A DNA stretch of 64,000 nt from Methanocorpusculum parvum (GTDB lineage Archaea; Halobacteriota; Methanomicrobia; Methanomicrobiales; Methanocorpusculaceae), in NCBI GenBank assembly GCA_015063085.1, contig SUTD01000002.1:1-64000 (forward strand), written 5' to 3'. The position numbers and the translations under genes were made by a program. Shown here piece by piece: positions 26,094-34,430 of this stretch (positions within the stretch are counted from its first letter, which is position 1; each line of letters starts with the position of its first letter). A model generated the notes under the pieces. That model did not search any database. It was not told the origin of the DNA and saw nothing but the letters and a program-made list of their open reading frames with translations.

Positions 26094-27431
26094 TTAGATG
26101 AAGTTACTGAGGAGAATTAATGTGATAGCAATCGGGGCAATGAATTTTAAGACGACAAGATACACCTTCTTCATCCTGAACGTGTGACCGCCGTCCTCGA
26201 TTTCATCGATGACAACCTTCGGCTTAACAATCCAGCCGATTAAGATACAGGTCAGGATTGCAACGACCGGAAGCACGATACAGTTACTGAAGAAGTCAAA
26301 CATATCAAGGATATTATATCCGTTGAGGACCACGAAGTCGAGAACATTGTATCCAAGACAGACAACGATAGCCACCAGAAGGGTAAAGAGCGTCACGATT
26401 CCAACAGACACATACCGCTTAACATTGAACTTCTCCATAATGGCTGCGACCGGCACCTCATAGAGACAGATAGCTGACGTAAGCGCTGCGAAGAACACAC
26501 AGATGAAGAAGAGTGCTCCTACAACATCTCCGCCCGGGAATGTCTCGAAAACCTGCGGAAGAGCATGGAACATCAGACCGGGACCGGCTCCAAGGGACTC
26601 CGGAGAGCCTCCGGAGAAGACAAAGACTGCCGGAACGATCAGAAGACCGGAGAGGAGAGCAACACTGGTGTCGAAGATTTCGATGGTGTGCACAGACTTT
26701 TCCAGGTTCTCCTTCTTTGCAAGATAGGAACCGTACGTAATCATCACACCAAATCCAAGCGTTAACGAGTAGAAGAGCTGTCCCATTGCTGCAACAACCG
26801 CCTCGAACGAGAACTTCGAGAAGTCCGGATAGAGATAGTACCAGAGACCGTCAAGACCGCCAGGCATGCAGATACAGTATATGGCAAGACCTATCAGCAT
26901 GACAAATAAAATCGGCATCAGAATGCGTGCAGTCCGCTCAATTCCCTTCTGAACACCAAAGAGCATGATAACTCCCGTAATCAGGATGAAAAGCACCGTC
27001 CAGAAAATCGGTGATGCGATGCTGGCCGTAAATTCATTAAAGAATCCAACTGCATTCGAGGCGATAAGGGCTCCGCCGCCTGTGATGAACTCGAATCCGT
27101 ACTTCATTACCCATCCGCCGATTACCGAATAGTACGGCAGAACAATACAGGGAACCATCAGCGAGAGATATCCGATGAATCGCCATTTCTTACTGATTTT
27201 GGCAAAAGCGCCAAGAACACCGCAGCCGGTACTTCTTCCGATGGCAATCTCGGTAATCATAATCGTAAAACCGAGCGTTACCACTAACAGAAGATAGATT
27301 AAGAGGAATATTCCTCCTCCATACTCTGCGGCAAGGTATGGGAAACGCCAGATGTTTCCAAGACCAACCGCAGCTCCTGCTGTTGCCAGGATGAATCCCA
27401 TCCTGTTACTGAAGAGATGTCTTTCAGCCAT
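26094..27431 (-). CDS. Neurotransmitter:sodium symporter family transporter, copy 1
   Basis: A 445-residue NSS transporter, paralogous to the next gene at 24762-26093. Helix 1 has the sodium-site sequence AAVGLGNIWRFPYLAAEYGG, and a central SGGSPESLGAGPGLMFHALPQVF loop matches its partner almost exactly. The two are separated by no more than one base and read as one unit. It sits 2 bases downstream of the nucleotidyltransferase gene, so an operon with it is possible though functionally unexplained. Confidence 0.9.
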   Translation of the reverse strand: MAERHLFSNRMGFILATAGAAVGLGNIWRFPYLAAEYGGGIFLLIYLLLVVTLGFTIMITEIAIGRSTGCGVLGAFAKISKKWRFIGYLSLMVPCIVLPYYSVIGGWVMKYGFEFITGGGALIASNAVGFFNEFTASIASPIFWTVLFILITGVIMLFGVQKGIERTARILMPILFVMLIGLAIYCICMPGGLDGLWYYLYPDFSKFSFEAVVAAMGQLFYSLTLGFGVMITYGSYLAKKENLEKSVHTIEIFDTSVALLSGLLIVPAVFVFSGGSPESLGAGPGLMFHALPQVFETFPGGDVVGALFFICVFFAALTSAICLYEVPVAAIMEKFNVKRYVSVGIVTLFTLLVAIVVCLGYNVLDFVVLNGYNILDMFDFFSNCIVLPVVAILTCILIGWIVKPKVVIDEIEDGGHTFRMKKVYLVVLKFIAPIAITLILLSNFI

Positions 27432-27433
27432 AT

Positions 27434-28612
27434 TCAGGAGCCGTCAGCCTTCGTATCGTATCGGTCGTTTAGGATGTTCTCCTTTACGACAGCGTTTTCT
27501 TCGACAATTACATCCGGCCAGATGCGGACACCGGAGTGAATCGTGATTCCGGAGCGAAGAACGCAGCGCGGACCGATAACTGTATTGTGTTCAATGGAAC
27601 AGTCATCTCCAATTGTCGTGTTGATATCTAAGATACTGCCGGAGACTGTGGTCTCCTTTCCGATAACAACACCAGAATAAATCGAAGACGAGAAAATCTT
27701 TGCCCCGCTCTTGATGACACAGTTGTCACCAATACTCGTGTACGGGCCGATGATAACATTCTCACCAATGGTGACACCGTTTCCAACCAGAACCGGACCG
27801 ACCACGCGGGAGCCTGCACCAAGCGTGATTCCGTCGCCAAAGGTGACCGGGCCTGCAATATGTGCATCTTTGACGTTTAATGAGCCGGAAACACTGGTCT
27901 GGGTGTTCTCCTGAAGAATCCACTTCTCAGCGGAGCGAAGCATTGCCGGGTTTCCGACATCTGTCCAGTTTCCGCGTGCGAGCCAGCCGTTAATCTGGAA
28001 CCCGCGTTCCATTAAGAGCGGGAAGAGGTCTTTTGCGAAGTCGAACTTGGTGTTCTCCGGGATGTACTCGAAAATCATCGGATCGCAGACGTAGATTCCG
28101 GTACTTGCAAGGTTGGAGAAAATCTCTCCCGGAGACGGCTTCTCGCGGAATCTTCTGATACGCAGGTTTGCGTCAATCTCTGCAATTCCAAACTCGCGCG
28201 GGTCTTCGATGCTGATGAGACCAATAGAGGTCACAGCCGGACTGTTCATATGGTCACGGTAGAACTCAAGGACATTTAAGTCCGTCATGTGATCTCCGCC
28301 GACAACTAAAAACGGTGCGTCCTCTAAGTACTTCTGAGCGTTCTTGACGCTTCCGGCAGTACCGAGCTTGACCTCTTCGGAGACGTAGGTGATATTTGCA
28401 CCATAGAGTGAACCATCACCTAATGCATTCTGGATATCGTCTCCTAAGTATCCAATTGTAATGACGATATCTGTAAAACCGAGGTTTGCGAGATGTTCTA
28501 CCAGATGTACAATCGACGGCTTGTTTGCCACCGGAATACAGGGTTTCGGGCGTTCAAATGTGAGCGGGCGAAGGCGGGTGCCTTCTCCGCCGCACATAAT
28601 GCAGGCTTTCAT
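27434..28612 (-). CDS. Sugar-phosphate nucleotidyltransferase with left-handed beta-helix domain
   Basis: A 392-residue two-domain enzyme. The N-terminal 230 residues are a nucleotidyltransferase starting ACIMCGGEGTRLRPLTFERPKP, with GGDHMTDLN for metal binding. The C-terminal 150 residues are hexapeptide repeats (VTIGENVIIGPYTSIG and others). Proteins of this build make UDP-GlcNAc, GDP-mannose or dTDP-glucose precursors for envelope glycans. The acceptor cannot be named. The gene may be co-transcribed with the downstream NSS pair. Confidence 0.85.
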   Translation of the reverse strand: MKACIMCGGEGTRLRPLTFERPKPCIPVANKPSIVHLVEHLANLGFTDIVITIGYLGDDIQNALGDGSLYGANITYVSEEVKLGTAGSVKNAQKYLEDAPFLVVGGDHMTDLNVLEFYRDHMNSPAVTSIGLISIEDPREFGIAEIDANLRIRRFREKPSPGEIFSNLASTGIYVCDPMIFEYIPENTKFDFAKDLFPLLMERGFQINGWLARGNWTDVGNPAMLRSAEKWILQENTQTSVSGSLNVKDAHIAGPVTFGDGITLGAGSRVVGPVLVGNGVTIGENVIIGPYTSIGDNCVIKSGAKIFSSSIYSGVVIGKETTVSGSILDINTTIGDDCSIEHNTVIGPRCVLRSGITIHSGVRIWPDVIVEENAVVKENILNDRYDTKADGS

Positions 28613-28652
28613 GCCTTATAGATAGGCTGTATTTCAATATGTAGGTTACTTC

Positions 28653-29330
28653 TCAGAGGATGTAGAGCAGAATCGAGAAGAACTGCAGAACGCTTCCAAG
28701 AATCACAAACAGGTGGAAGATGCTGTGGACATAACGCTTTCCGGTCTTCTTGCCGATTCCGTAAATCACAGCCCCCACAGTGTATGCGATACCGCCTGCC
28801 ACAAGCAGGATAATTCCCGGGAGCGGGACAGCCGTTAAGAAGATATCAACGGCCAGGATAATACTCCAGCCGATTCCAATGTAGCAGGCCATCGAGAACT
28901 TAGAGTACTTCTTCAAATCAATTGCGGTGAGCGTGGTTGCAAGAGCGACCAGTCCCCAGATTACACCGAAGAGAATCCATGCCCGAACAGGAGAGACATC
29001 GCGGATTGCGCAGAGACAAACCGGCATGTATGAGCCGGCAATCAGGAAGTAAATCGTGCAGTGGTCTAAAATCTGGAACACTTTCTTTCCGGTGGATGAC
29101 GGAAGCCCATGATAGATGCTTGATACCGTATAGAGCAGGATTAAGGATGCGCCATATATACAGCTGCTGACAACAGCCCACGGAGAGCCGGAGATGCCGG
29201 AGAATACCACACATAAAACGAGAGCCACAACACCGAGGGCGGCTCCTACGATGTGCGATACCATATTGAAAATCTCTTCACCTTTTGTGTAGTCGGGAAG
29301 ACTGCGTTCGGAAAGTTTTGTTCTCTGCAT
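28653..29330 (-). CDS. PAQR / hemolysin III family membrane protein
   Basis: A 225-residue membrane protein with about seven hydrophobic helices. Markers of the family are HIVGAALG in helix 1, SSIYHGLP in helix 3 and the HSIFHLFVILGSVLQFF end with metal-ligand histidines. Bacterial YqfA/hemolysin III relatives affect membrane energetics or lipids; the archaeal role is unknown. The start is the first ATG, and the gene is divergent from the ACT gene over 87 bases. Confidence 0.85.
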   Translation of the reverse strand: MQRTKLSERSLPDYTKGEEIFNMVSHIVGAALGVVALVLCVVFSGISGSPWAVVSSCIYGASLILLYTVSSIYHGLPSSTGKKVFQILDHCTIYFLIAGSYMPVCLCAIRDVSPVRAWILFGVIWGLVALATTLTAIDLKKYSKFSMACYIGIGWSIILAVDIFLTAVPLPGIILLVAGGIAYTVGAVIYGIGKKTGKRYVHSIFHLFVILGSVLQFFSILLYIL

Positions 29331-29417
29331 GCTTTATTTCATATTAGCTATCGGACATTAAACTAATTTGTGGTAGATACAGAAACAGACATATACTGTT
29401 ACGGGAAATAAGAACCT

Positions 29418-29786
29418 ATGCATCTGGAAAAACTTGGGGATAATCTCTCGGTATGTCAGGTAAAAGACCTCGCAGATGTCAATGACTTTCTCTTCCTCGC
29501 AAAAACCGACAGCGAACTCTCGGTCGTATGCGAAACAGAGAAAGTCCCGGAAAATACCATAAACCGCGATGACGATTGGACAGCGTTTCGTGTTGCAGGA
29601 AACCTTGAGTTTTCACTCGTTGGAATATTAGCAGACATTGCACGCTGTCTGGCAGACGCCGGCGTCAGCATCTTTGCGGTATCCACATACAACACGGACT
29701 ATATTCTGGTGAAAAAAGATACTTGGGAGAGAGCTGAGGCTGCTCTCCTGAATGCCGGTTACGAGATTACTGAAGTTCTCCAGTAA
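29418..29786 (+). CDS. ACT domain-containing protein
   Basis: A 122-residue stand-alone ACT protein. The second half has the ligand-binding pattern FSLVGILADIARCLADAGVSIF and ends YILVKKDTWERAEAALLNAGYEI, as in CASTOR/ACT-7-like small regulators of amino-acid metabolism. No catalytic part is attached. Its last 20 bases overlap the end of the convergent VOC gene. A ligand cannot be predicted. Confidence 0.8.
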   Translation: MHLEKLGDNLSVCQVKDLADVNDFLFLAKTDSELSVVCETEKVPENTINRDDDWTAFRVAGNLEFSLVGILADIARCLADAGVSIFAVSTYNTDYILVKKDTWERAEAALLNAGYEITEVLQ

Positions 29787-30228
29787 CCATAGCAAGCGGA
29801 ATATCCATCCGCTTCGAAATTTCCTCAAAGCTCATACCCTCACCTGCAAAACGTCTGATTACAGCAGACAGCGGTTCTGCAATCTCAAGGATGTGGCAAT
29901 CCAAATCATAAATCCGGCAGACACGCTGTCCCCAGCGGTGTTCCAGCGGAGGGTGAACAAAAGAAATTTGCGGAAGAGAGAAAATCCTTTCCAGAAAATC
30001 ATCGTACTGCTCTTCCTCGAAATATATCTCAGAGTCCAATCCGCCAAACGTAACCGAATCAGCGGAGATAAACTCCTTCCAGGAATCCTCTGTCTGAAGA
30101 CTGAGACCTCCGGTAAGTGTCACATTTGCCCCAAAGTCCTGCTCAACAGATAACCCGAGAACCTCTGCATAGAATGCCTTTGCGGCATTCATGTCTTTTA
30201 CGACAAGCAGAGTGCTTTTCAGATTCAT
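29767..30228 (-). CDS. VOC family protein with C-terminal helix-turn-helix-like tail
   Basis: A 153-residue protein. Residues 1-115 are a glyoxalase/VOC fold (LLVVKDMNAAKAFYAEVLGLSV, then a typical strand-rich centre ending CRIYDLDCHILEIAEP). About 35 residues follow, ending in AGEGMSFEEISKRMDIPLAMV, which looks like a small helix-turn-helix. The usual VOC metal positions (His/Glu pairs) are only partly present, so function is uncertain. It overlaps the RimK-like gene by four bases and the convergent ACT gene by 20. Confidence 0.75.
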   Translation of the reverse strand: MNLKSTLLVVKDMNAAKAFYAEVLGLSVEQDFGANVTLTGGLSLQTEDSWKEFISADSVTFGGLDSEIYFEEEQYDDFLERIFSLPQISFVHPPLEHRWGQRVCRIYDLDCHILEIAEPLSAVIRRFAGEGMSFEEISKRMDIPLAMVTGELQ

Positions 30229-31028
30229 TTGCGGTAGAGTTTGTCCTGCTCAACCAAATACTCAGCCAACAGCCGCGGGATTGGTGCTGTCATGCAGTGC
30301 CAGTTCGGCGTTCCGTTGACCTCAAGACAGGTGTATCCGCCGTCTTCTGTCGGAAGCAGGTCAACACCGCAGTAGTCAATATTGACTGCACGGGCTGCTG
30401 CCTCTGCTGCCTCTGCCATCTCTTTTGGAATCTCAACCGCACAGCCGGTACCTCCCTGGTGGATGTTGTGGGTTAAGTGCTCAGACACTCTCTGGATTGC
30501 ACCGACAGCCTTGTTTCCGATAACGAAGATTCTAAAGTCGCGGTCGTTTTTCACATACTCCTGCACATAGTACGGAGGCTCTTCCTTGATTTCGTCTGCG
30601 GAGTGGAACAGATAAATGCCGTTTCCGTCAAAACCGTAAACCGGCTTGTACACCGCGCGGCCTCCGTGCTCGTCAACAAAGCGCTGAACAACTGCCTTGT
30701 CGTTGGTAAAACAGGTGGCAGGACTTGGAGCTCCGATGTGAAACATCTTTGCCGTGGTTGTGACTTTGCTCGCACAGGTCGCAATAGCCTCGGTGGAGTT
30801 TACCACACGGTTTTCCATCTCGAGAGCCTTTAACAGCTCGAACTGAACACCGTCCTGCTTAATTCCGCATGCCCAGATAATCTCGCCGGAGACCGGCAGA
30901 TTGAACGGGTCTACGGATGCAAGGTCTAAGACTTTGAAGGGAACACCCATCTTTCGAAGCGCGTCCATGACCATGCCGGTGGAGTTATCATCCGGAGTAT
31001 CAGTAGGCTTTGGGATAATATGAATCAT
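30225..31028 (-). CDS. RimK-like ATP-grasp ligase, possible MptN or CofF type
   Basis: A 267-residue ATP-grasp enzyme. Visible are the ATP-binding strand RAVYKPVYGFDGNGIYLF, the HQGGTGCAVEIP loop and the metal-site segment GVDLLPTEDGGYTCLEVNGTPNWH. In methanogens two close families add glutamate to tetrahydromethanopterin (MptN) or to coenzyme F420 (CofF); the ending NGTPNWHCM fits these better than bacterial RimK. Which one it is cannot be decided here. It overlaps the VOC gene by four bases. Confidence 0.75.
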   Translation of the reverse strand: MIHIIPKPTDTPDDNSTGMVMDALRKMGVPFKVLDLASVDPFNLPVSGEIIWACGIKQDGVQFELLKALEMENRVVNSTEAIATCASKVTTTAKMFHIGAPSPATCFTNDKAVVQRFVDEHGGRAVYKPVYGFDGNGIYLFHSADEIKEEPPYYVQEYVKNDRDFRIFVIGNKAVGAIQRVSEHLTHNIHQGGTGCAVEIPKEMAEAAEAAARAVNIDYCGVDLLPTEDGGYTCLEVNGTPNWHCMTAPIPRLLAEYLVEQDKLYRK

Positions 31029-31061
31029 GTATTCTCTCTATGCGGTGAGAGGGGATAAGGA

Positions 31062-32624
31062 TTACTTCACAACCCGCTTGCGCCGAAGCATGCGGTTATA
31101 CTCAATCGCAAACCGGTGGGCTTCGTCTCTGATTTCCTGCAGATACATATTTGCCCGCGTCTTCTTATCAAACGGAAGCGGGAAGGGAACTCCCGGGACA
31201 AATATCTCCTCCTCGCGCTCGGCAAGAGAGATGACCGGCGTTTCAATCTCCAGATCATCCAAGATCCGCTTTGCAGAACTCAACTGCCCCTTTCCGCCGT
31301 CGATTACAATCAGGTCGGGAAGCTCTCTGTCCTCATCCAGAAGCCGCGTATAACGCCTGCGGACAACCTCCGCCATGGATGCAAAGTCATCGATTCCGTC
31401 AACCGTTTTAATCTTAAATCGGCGGTAGTTTCTCTTATCCGGCTTGCCGTGCCTGAACTGTACCATAGACGCGACCGTATCTGTTCCCGAAAGATGCGAG
31501 ATATCAAAGCATTCGATAACATGCGGCGGATTTTTCAGATGCAGGGCATTCTGGAGCTCATGAACTTTGATGTCGTCTCCGAAGTGAACCGTCTCGATAT
31601 TCTTTCCGGCAAGCTCGACTAACTTCTTCTTCGCACCCTGACGCGGAGTTGTGAGAATCACCTTGTGTCTGGCAAGACCTTCCAGATACGGGATGAGTGT
31701 TTCGTCAAGCTCCTCTTCCGTGATAATCTCTTTAGGGATTGTGTTTTCCGCGTAGTATCGTGATACAAACTCCTCGAAACAGCCGTCCGTGTAGTCGAAG
31801 ATAAACTCATCGCGCCCGCCAAGCGTCCCCTTGTACACATGAAAAACCATCAGATAGACAATGCCTTCGGCAGTACGGTACGCAATAACATCCTCGTCAT
31901 GGTCGGTTTTGCGTGCGACATACTGCCTAGACGAGAGGTTTGTGACAGCAGTTATCATATCACGGCAGCGCATCGCATCCTCAAACTCCATCTTTACGGA
32001 GTAGGCATTCATCTCCTCGGTGAGCGCAGCGATGAGCTGTTTCGTATTTCCTTTGAGCGCGTCAGCCGCGTAGGCGCACTGCTTCTGATACGCCTCCTCA
32101 GTCACAGCCCCGACACAAGGACCTGCGCAGTATCCGATATGATACCGAAGACATGCTCTGTTATTCTTCGGCATATTTTTGCATGACCGAAGCCGGAAGG
32201 TCTTTTTGACAACAGACAAACAGTAGTCCCGCTCGCGTCCCGAGACAAACGGCCCAAAGAATGTCCCCTTCCCCTTCTTGCTTCGGGCAATTCCGATTCG
32301 CGGGAACTTCTCCTTCGTAAGCTCGATATATGCATAGGACTTGGCATCCCGCAGGTCGATGTTGTACTTTGGCTGATGGCGTTTGATTAAGGTATTTTCC
32401 AGAAGATATGCTTCCTCATCGGTTGCTGTTACGATGTACTCGAATGAGTCTATCGTCTCGACGAGCTTTCGCGTCTTTGGGTCATGGTCTTTCTTCTGGA
32501 AGTATGACGAGACGCGGCGCTTTAAGTCCTTGGCTTTTCCGACATAAATGATTGCTCCGCTTACGTCTTTGTAGAGATAACAGCCCGGCGCGTGCGGGAC
32601 TTCGGAGATGTCCGGATATGCCAT
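31062..32624 (-). CDS. uvrC: UvrABC excinuclease subunit C lacking the C-terminal HhH region
   Basis: A 520-residue UvrC. The N-terminal GIY-YIG nuclease (PGCYLYKDVSGAIIYVGKA), the cysteine-rich segment with CLRYHIGYCAGPC, the UvrB-binding helix (EDAMRCRDMI) and the RNase H-like nuclease (VIECFDISHLSGT, LIVIDGGKGQLSSA) are all present. The protein ends at EIRDEAHRFAIEYNRMLRRK, which is where most UvrC proteins continue for 60-90 residues with two helix-hairpin-helix motifs. This makes it a short form. No uvrA or uvrB lies in the window. It probably makes both incisions in nucleotide excision repair. Confidence 0.94.
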   Translation of the reverse strand: MAYPDISEVPHAPGCYLYKDVSGAIIYVGKAKDLKRRVSSYFQKKDHDPKTRKLVETIDSFEYIVTATDEEAYLLENTLIKRHQPKYNIDLRDAKSYAYIELTKEKFPRIGIARSKKGKGTFFGPFVSGRERDYCLSVVKKTFRLRSCKNMPKNNRACLRYHIGYCAGPCVGAVTEEAYQKQCAYAADALKGNTKQLIAALTEEMNAYSVKMEFEDAMRCRDMITAVTNLSSRQYVARKTDHDEDVIAYRTAEGIVYLMVFHVYKGTLGGRDEFIFDYTDGCFEEFVSRYYAENTIPKEIITEEELDETLIPYLEGLARHKVILTTPRQGAKKKLVELAGKNIETVHFGDDIKVHELQNALHLKNPPHVIECFDISHLSGTDTVASMVQFRHGKPDKRNYRRFKIKTVDGIDDFASMAEVVRRRYTRLLDEDRELPDLIVIDGGKGQLSSAKRILDDLEIETPVISLAEREEEIFVPGVPFPLPFDKKTRANMYLQEIRDEAHRFAIEYNRMLRRKRVVK

Positions 32625-32694
32625 GTCAAAATACCATTTGGCGGCTGAGCTAATATAGATAGGTTAATGTTACCCGGAGGATAAGGATAGTACT

Positions 32695-32916
32695 ATGGTA
32701 GTACCGTGTTTATCCTGCTGTCAGTTAGGTGAGTACAAATATCTGAGAAACGATGAGACGCAGGAATTTGAATATTTCCTGACCTGTAAAAAAGGAAAAG
32801 AACTGCCCTCTCCGGTGCCGAAGCAGGGCTTTGAGTGCGCAGAGTACGAAAACAAACTCGCAATCCTGCCGCGTACAAAAAGAAGCCAGTGTGCGATTGA
32901 GATTCGCCAGGATTAA
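32695..32916 (+). CDS. Small cysteine-containing unknown protein
   Basis: A 73-residue protein of unknown function. It has six cysteines, including C5, C8 and C9 near the start (VPCLSCCQLGEY) and single Cys later at about 30, 47 and 65, so metal binding is possible. TATA-like AATATAGATAGG lies about 45 bases upstream (plus strand, 32652-32663) and AGGATAAGG sits before the start. It is isolated between divergent uvrC and the downstream ATPase. The reading is supported by a clean start region and normal composition, not by homology. Confidence 0.5.
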   Translation: MVVPCLSCCQLGEYKYLRNDETQEFEYFLTCKKGKELPSPVPKQGFECAEYENKLAILPRTKRSQCAIEIRQD

Positions 32917-32970
32917 TTTCACTCCTCTTTTTTCCCAAAGATTCATTACCTCACAAACCACACATATTAT

Positions 32971-32999
32971 CTAATTCGAATTAGACTAATTCAGATTAG
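32971..32999. promoter_or_regulatory. Double palindrome overlapping the ATPase gene start region
   Basis: CTAATTCGAATTAG (32971-32984) is a perfect 14-base palindrome, directly followed by CTAATTCAGATTAG (32986-32999), an imperfect copy. The second ends seven bases before ATG 33006. TATA-like CATATTATC precedes them. Such a pair at the start site suggests an operator, perhaps bound by the gene's own product or a neighbour. Confidence 0.45.
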
Positions 33000-33005
33000 A
33001 TTAAT

Positions 33006-34400
33006 ATGAGATTCATCGGAAGAGAGAAAGAACTTACAGTTCTTCAGGAGAACTACGAGCGGCAGAACGGGTTTGTTGTACTCTACGGACGCAGACGTGT
33101 TGGAAAAACAACACTCATTGATGAATTCATTCGGGACAAAGATGCGCTGTATTTCTTCGCAACAGAGGAAAGTGAACGGCAGAATATGCAAAGTTTCGCA
33201 TCGGTTCTGGCAGACTTCACCGGACAGAGCTATCTGAAGTCCGCTGCATTTTCAAACTGGGACGCACTCTTTACCATATTTGCAAACACAAGACCGGAAG
33301 AAAAAAAGATTCTGGTAATCGATGAGTTCCAGAACTTAACCCAGGCAAATCCGGCATTTGCCTCTGTGTTCCAGAGAGTATGGGACACCATTCTCTCAAA
33401 ATATCAGATTATGGTAATTCTCTGCGGCTCATACATCCGCATGATGACGGAGGAAACACTCTCCTATACAAGCCCGTTATATGGAAGGAGGACTGCACAA
33501 ATCCGATTAAAGCCTCTGAGTTTCTCCGAACTGAGACGGCATTATCATGAGAAGTCATTCGATGAACTGATGAAGTTCTATGCAGTAACAGGCGGAGTGC
33601 CCAAGTATCTGGAGTTTTTTGACAACGCAGATGACATCTTCGAAAACATAGAGCGTCACATCTTAAACACGAACGGATATCTCTATGAAGAACCGGTCTT
33701 CCTTTTAGACCACGAAGTAAAAGAACCGGTGAACTACTTCTCAATACTTCGGGCAGTTGCCGCGGGAAACAGAAAGCTCGCAGACCTTGCAGGAGTGCTT
33801 GAGAAGAAGTCCAATGCATTAAGTCCCTATCTCAGAGTTCTTGAAGATTTAGACATCATCGAGCGCAGAGTTCCGGTGACTGAAAAATCTCCGGAAAAAA
33901 GCCGGCGCGGACTGTACTTTATCTCTGATTCGTTCCTTCAGTTCTGGTTCCTCTTCGTTTACCCGAACAGGCATGAGCTTGAGCGCGGGAAGACAGCAGG
34001 AGTTCTGGAAAAAATCCGAACAGAGTTTATACCAAGATATCTGTCATTTGTATATGAGGAAGTCTGCCGCGGGATGTTCTGGGAACTGTGCGATGAAAAT
34101 GCAGTACCATTCTCTCCGGTGAAGGTTGGTTCGTTCTGGGACAAAGCGGTCGAAGTTGATGTCGCAGCAGTCGATGCGGAGGGGAAACTGTTCTTTGGCG
34201 AGTGTAAGTATCACTCAGGAAATAAACCAGTTGATATGAGAGTACTGGAATCTCTAAGAGATAAAACTCTCTCTGCAGGTTTTGCGGAGAACGAAGTTAT
34301 ATTTGGTCTCTTCTCCGACAGCGGATTTACTGATGACGTAAAAGCTGAGGCAAAAAAGAGAGGTGTTGTTCTGATACATCAGGATAAAAATCTGCAGTAA
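33006..34400 (+). CDS. Archaeal ATPase (ATPase_2) with C-terminal DUF234
   Basis: A 464-residue STAND-type ATPase typical of archaea. Walker A is GRRRVGKTTLIDEF near residues 29-42; Walker B is KILVIDEFQNL; the sensor region LCGSYIRMM follows. A winged-helix segment (residues about 255-300, AVAAGNRKLADLAGVLEKKSNAL) links to DUF234, whose end has a nuclease-like DVAAVDAEGKLFFGECKY, a D...ECK pattern. Cellular role is unknown; such genes multiply in archaea and are often linked to mobile or defence regions. The start follows the double palindrome at 32971-32999. Confidence 0.88.
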   Translation: MRFIGREKELTVLQENYERQNGFVVLYGRRRVGKTTLIDEFIRDKDALYFFATEESERQNMQSFASVLADFTGQSYLKSAAFSNWDALFTIFANTRPEEKKILVIDEFQNLTQANPAFASVFQRVWDTILSKYQIMVILCGSYIRMMTEETLSYTSPLYGRRTAQIRLKPLSFSELRRHYHEKSFDELMKFYAVTGGVPKYLEFFDNADDIFENIERHILNTNGYLYEEPVFLLDHEVKEPVNYFSILRAVAAGNRKLADLAGVLEKKSNALSPYLRVLEDLDIIERRVPVTEKSPEKSRRGLYFISDSFLQFWFLFVYPNRHELERGKTAGVLEKIRTEFIPRYLSFVYEEVCRGMFWELCDENAVPFSPVKVGSFWDKAVEVDVAAVDAEGKLFFGECKYHSGNKPVDMRVLESLRDKTLSAGFAENEVIFGLFSDSGFTDDVKAEAKKRGVVLIHQDKNLQ

Positions 34401-34430
34401 AAATGTGTTGAGTGTTTTTGAGAGCGCTAA

